Source: a virus. From it: DNA of 22,053 nucleotides. This document shows, one piece after another, positions 21,760-22,053 of the stretch. The DNA lies in IMG/VR virus record IMGVR_UViG_3300030099_007528, positions 1 to 22,053 of that record; one strand, given 5' to 3'. The number at the start of each line of letters is the position of its first letter. Within the stretch, counting starts at the first letter, position 1. Under the pieces are notes generated by a model that was not told the DNA's origin, did no database searches, and worked only from the letters and a program-made list of their open reading frames with translations. Both the position numbers and the translations under genes were made by a program.

Positions 21760-22053
21760 ATGGCAGATCAAAGATTATACCAGGCAATAGTAATACAGGC
21801 CTTTGAAGATTGTCTTTATACTTTAGGTGGAAAAAACGAAGCTTATAATAAAAAAGATGCACACGAATGGTTTTTAAATAAAAACCAAGACTTTGAAAAA
21901 ATCTGTTATTTCGCTGGACTTGATCCAGATATGGTGCACAATCGATATAAGAAATGTTTACAAGAAAAGATAATTGTATTTACTGAAGTACAAAGATATT
22001 GGATAGAATATAAAAATGAATATGTAAATTATAGAGCTGCTGATTCTAAGGAG
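21760..22053 (+). CDS. Conserved-looking phage protein, C-terminus cut by window end
   Basis: Ninety-eight residues are visible and no stop occurs before the edge. The sequence has MADQRLYQAIVIQAFEDCLY, then NKKDAHEWFLNKNQDFEKIC, and YFAGLDPDMVHNRYKKCLQ. I recall the pattern of a 'DAxEWF' helix, an 'F..IC' helix and 'aGLDPDxVR' from small phage proteins of unknown role; the last part resembles a helix-turn-helix. ATG 21760 is preferred because AAAGGA (21747-21752) lies seven bases before it. The in-frame ATG at 21718 has no ribosome site. Confidence 0.65.
   Translation, partial: MADQRLYQAIVIQAFEDCLYTLGGKNEAYNKKDAHEWFLNKNQDFEKICYFAGLDPDMVHNRYKKCLQEKIIVFTEVQRYWIEYKNEYVNYRAADSKE

Overview
The window is a continuous piece of a tailed-phage genome. 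It is strongly AT-rich, genes are packed with 1-50 base overlaps, and I see no bacterial housekeeping gene, rRNA, tRNA, CRISPR array, insertion sequence or integrase. Gene content and composition suggest a short-tailed (podovirus-type) marine phage of an AT-rich alphaproteobacterium such as SAR11 or a relative. That host is an inference from style and from recalled resemblance to pelagiphage and uncultured marine phage proteins; no search was run. Terminase, portal, capsid, RNA polymerase and endolysin genes are not in this window.

Layout. (1) 1-8692, plus strand, virion block: the end of an upstream gene, a GT-A type glycosyltransferase, a glycine-rich virion protein with a DGEFV-type C-terminal motif, a small GNAT-like protein, and three alanine/glutamine-rich proteins (274, 693 and 1019 aa) that look like internal or ejection proteins, ending in a small coiled-coil plus transmembrane protein (holin or XhlA-like). 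(2) 8698-19017, replication and nucleotide block: PD-(D/E)XK nuclease, SNF2 helicase (the only long minus-strand gene), a conserved coiled-coil protein, an SSB-like protein ending in PF, an archaeo-eukaryotic-type primase, a UvrD-like SF1 helicase, a DUF3310 protein, an FkbM methyltransferase, three tiny ATGA-linked ORFs, family A DNA polymerase with proofreading domain, a zinc-ribbon protein and a Mom/XF1762-like GNAT protein. (3) 19023-19876, minus strand: four small genes, three of them apparently sharing a promoter that would give a leaderless message. (4) 19949-22053, plus strand: small genes of mostly unknown role, one RHH-like, separated by two structured noncoding or overlapping stretches.

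How it works together. The replication block gives most of a replisome (polymerase, primase, two helicases, likely SSB, nuclease) but no DnaB or T7 gp4-type helicase. DNA unwinding at the fork may therefore fall to the SF1 or SNF2 enzyme. The polymerase carries Leu at the position equal to E. coli Pol I Phe762. The Mom-like gene and the FkbM gene suggest modification of DNA or another target.

The most unusual observations are: the chain of three tiny ORFs feeding directly into the polymerase start codon; minus-strand promoters whose predicted start sites fall on the ATG; a perfect 10-bp inverted repeat laid over a candidate promoter at 21130-21161; a 13-bp RNA hairpin covering a start region together with a 9-codon ORF holding tandem Trp codons; and an 18-bp exact repeat read in the same frame in two unrelated genes 8.7 kb apart. 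None of these amounts to a proven new system.
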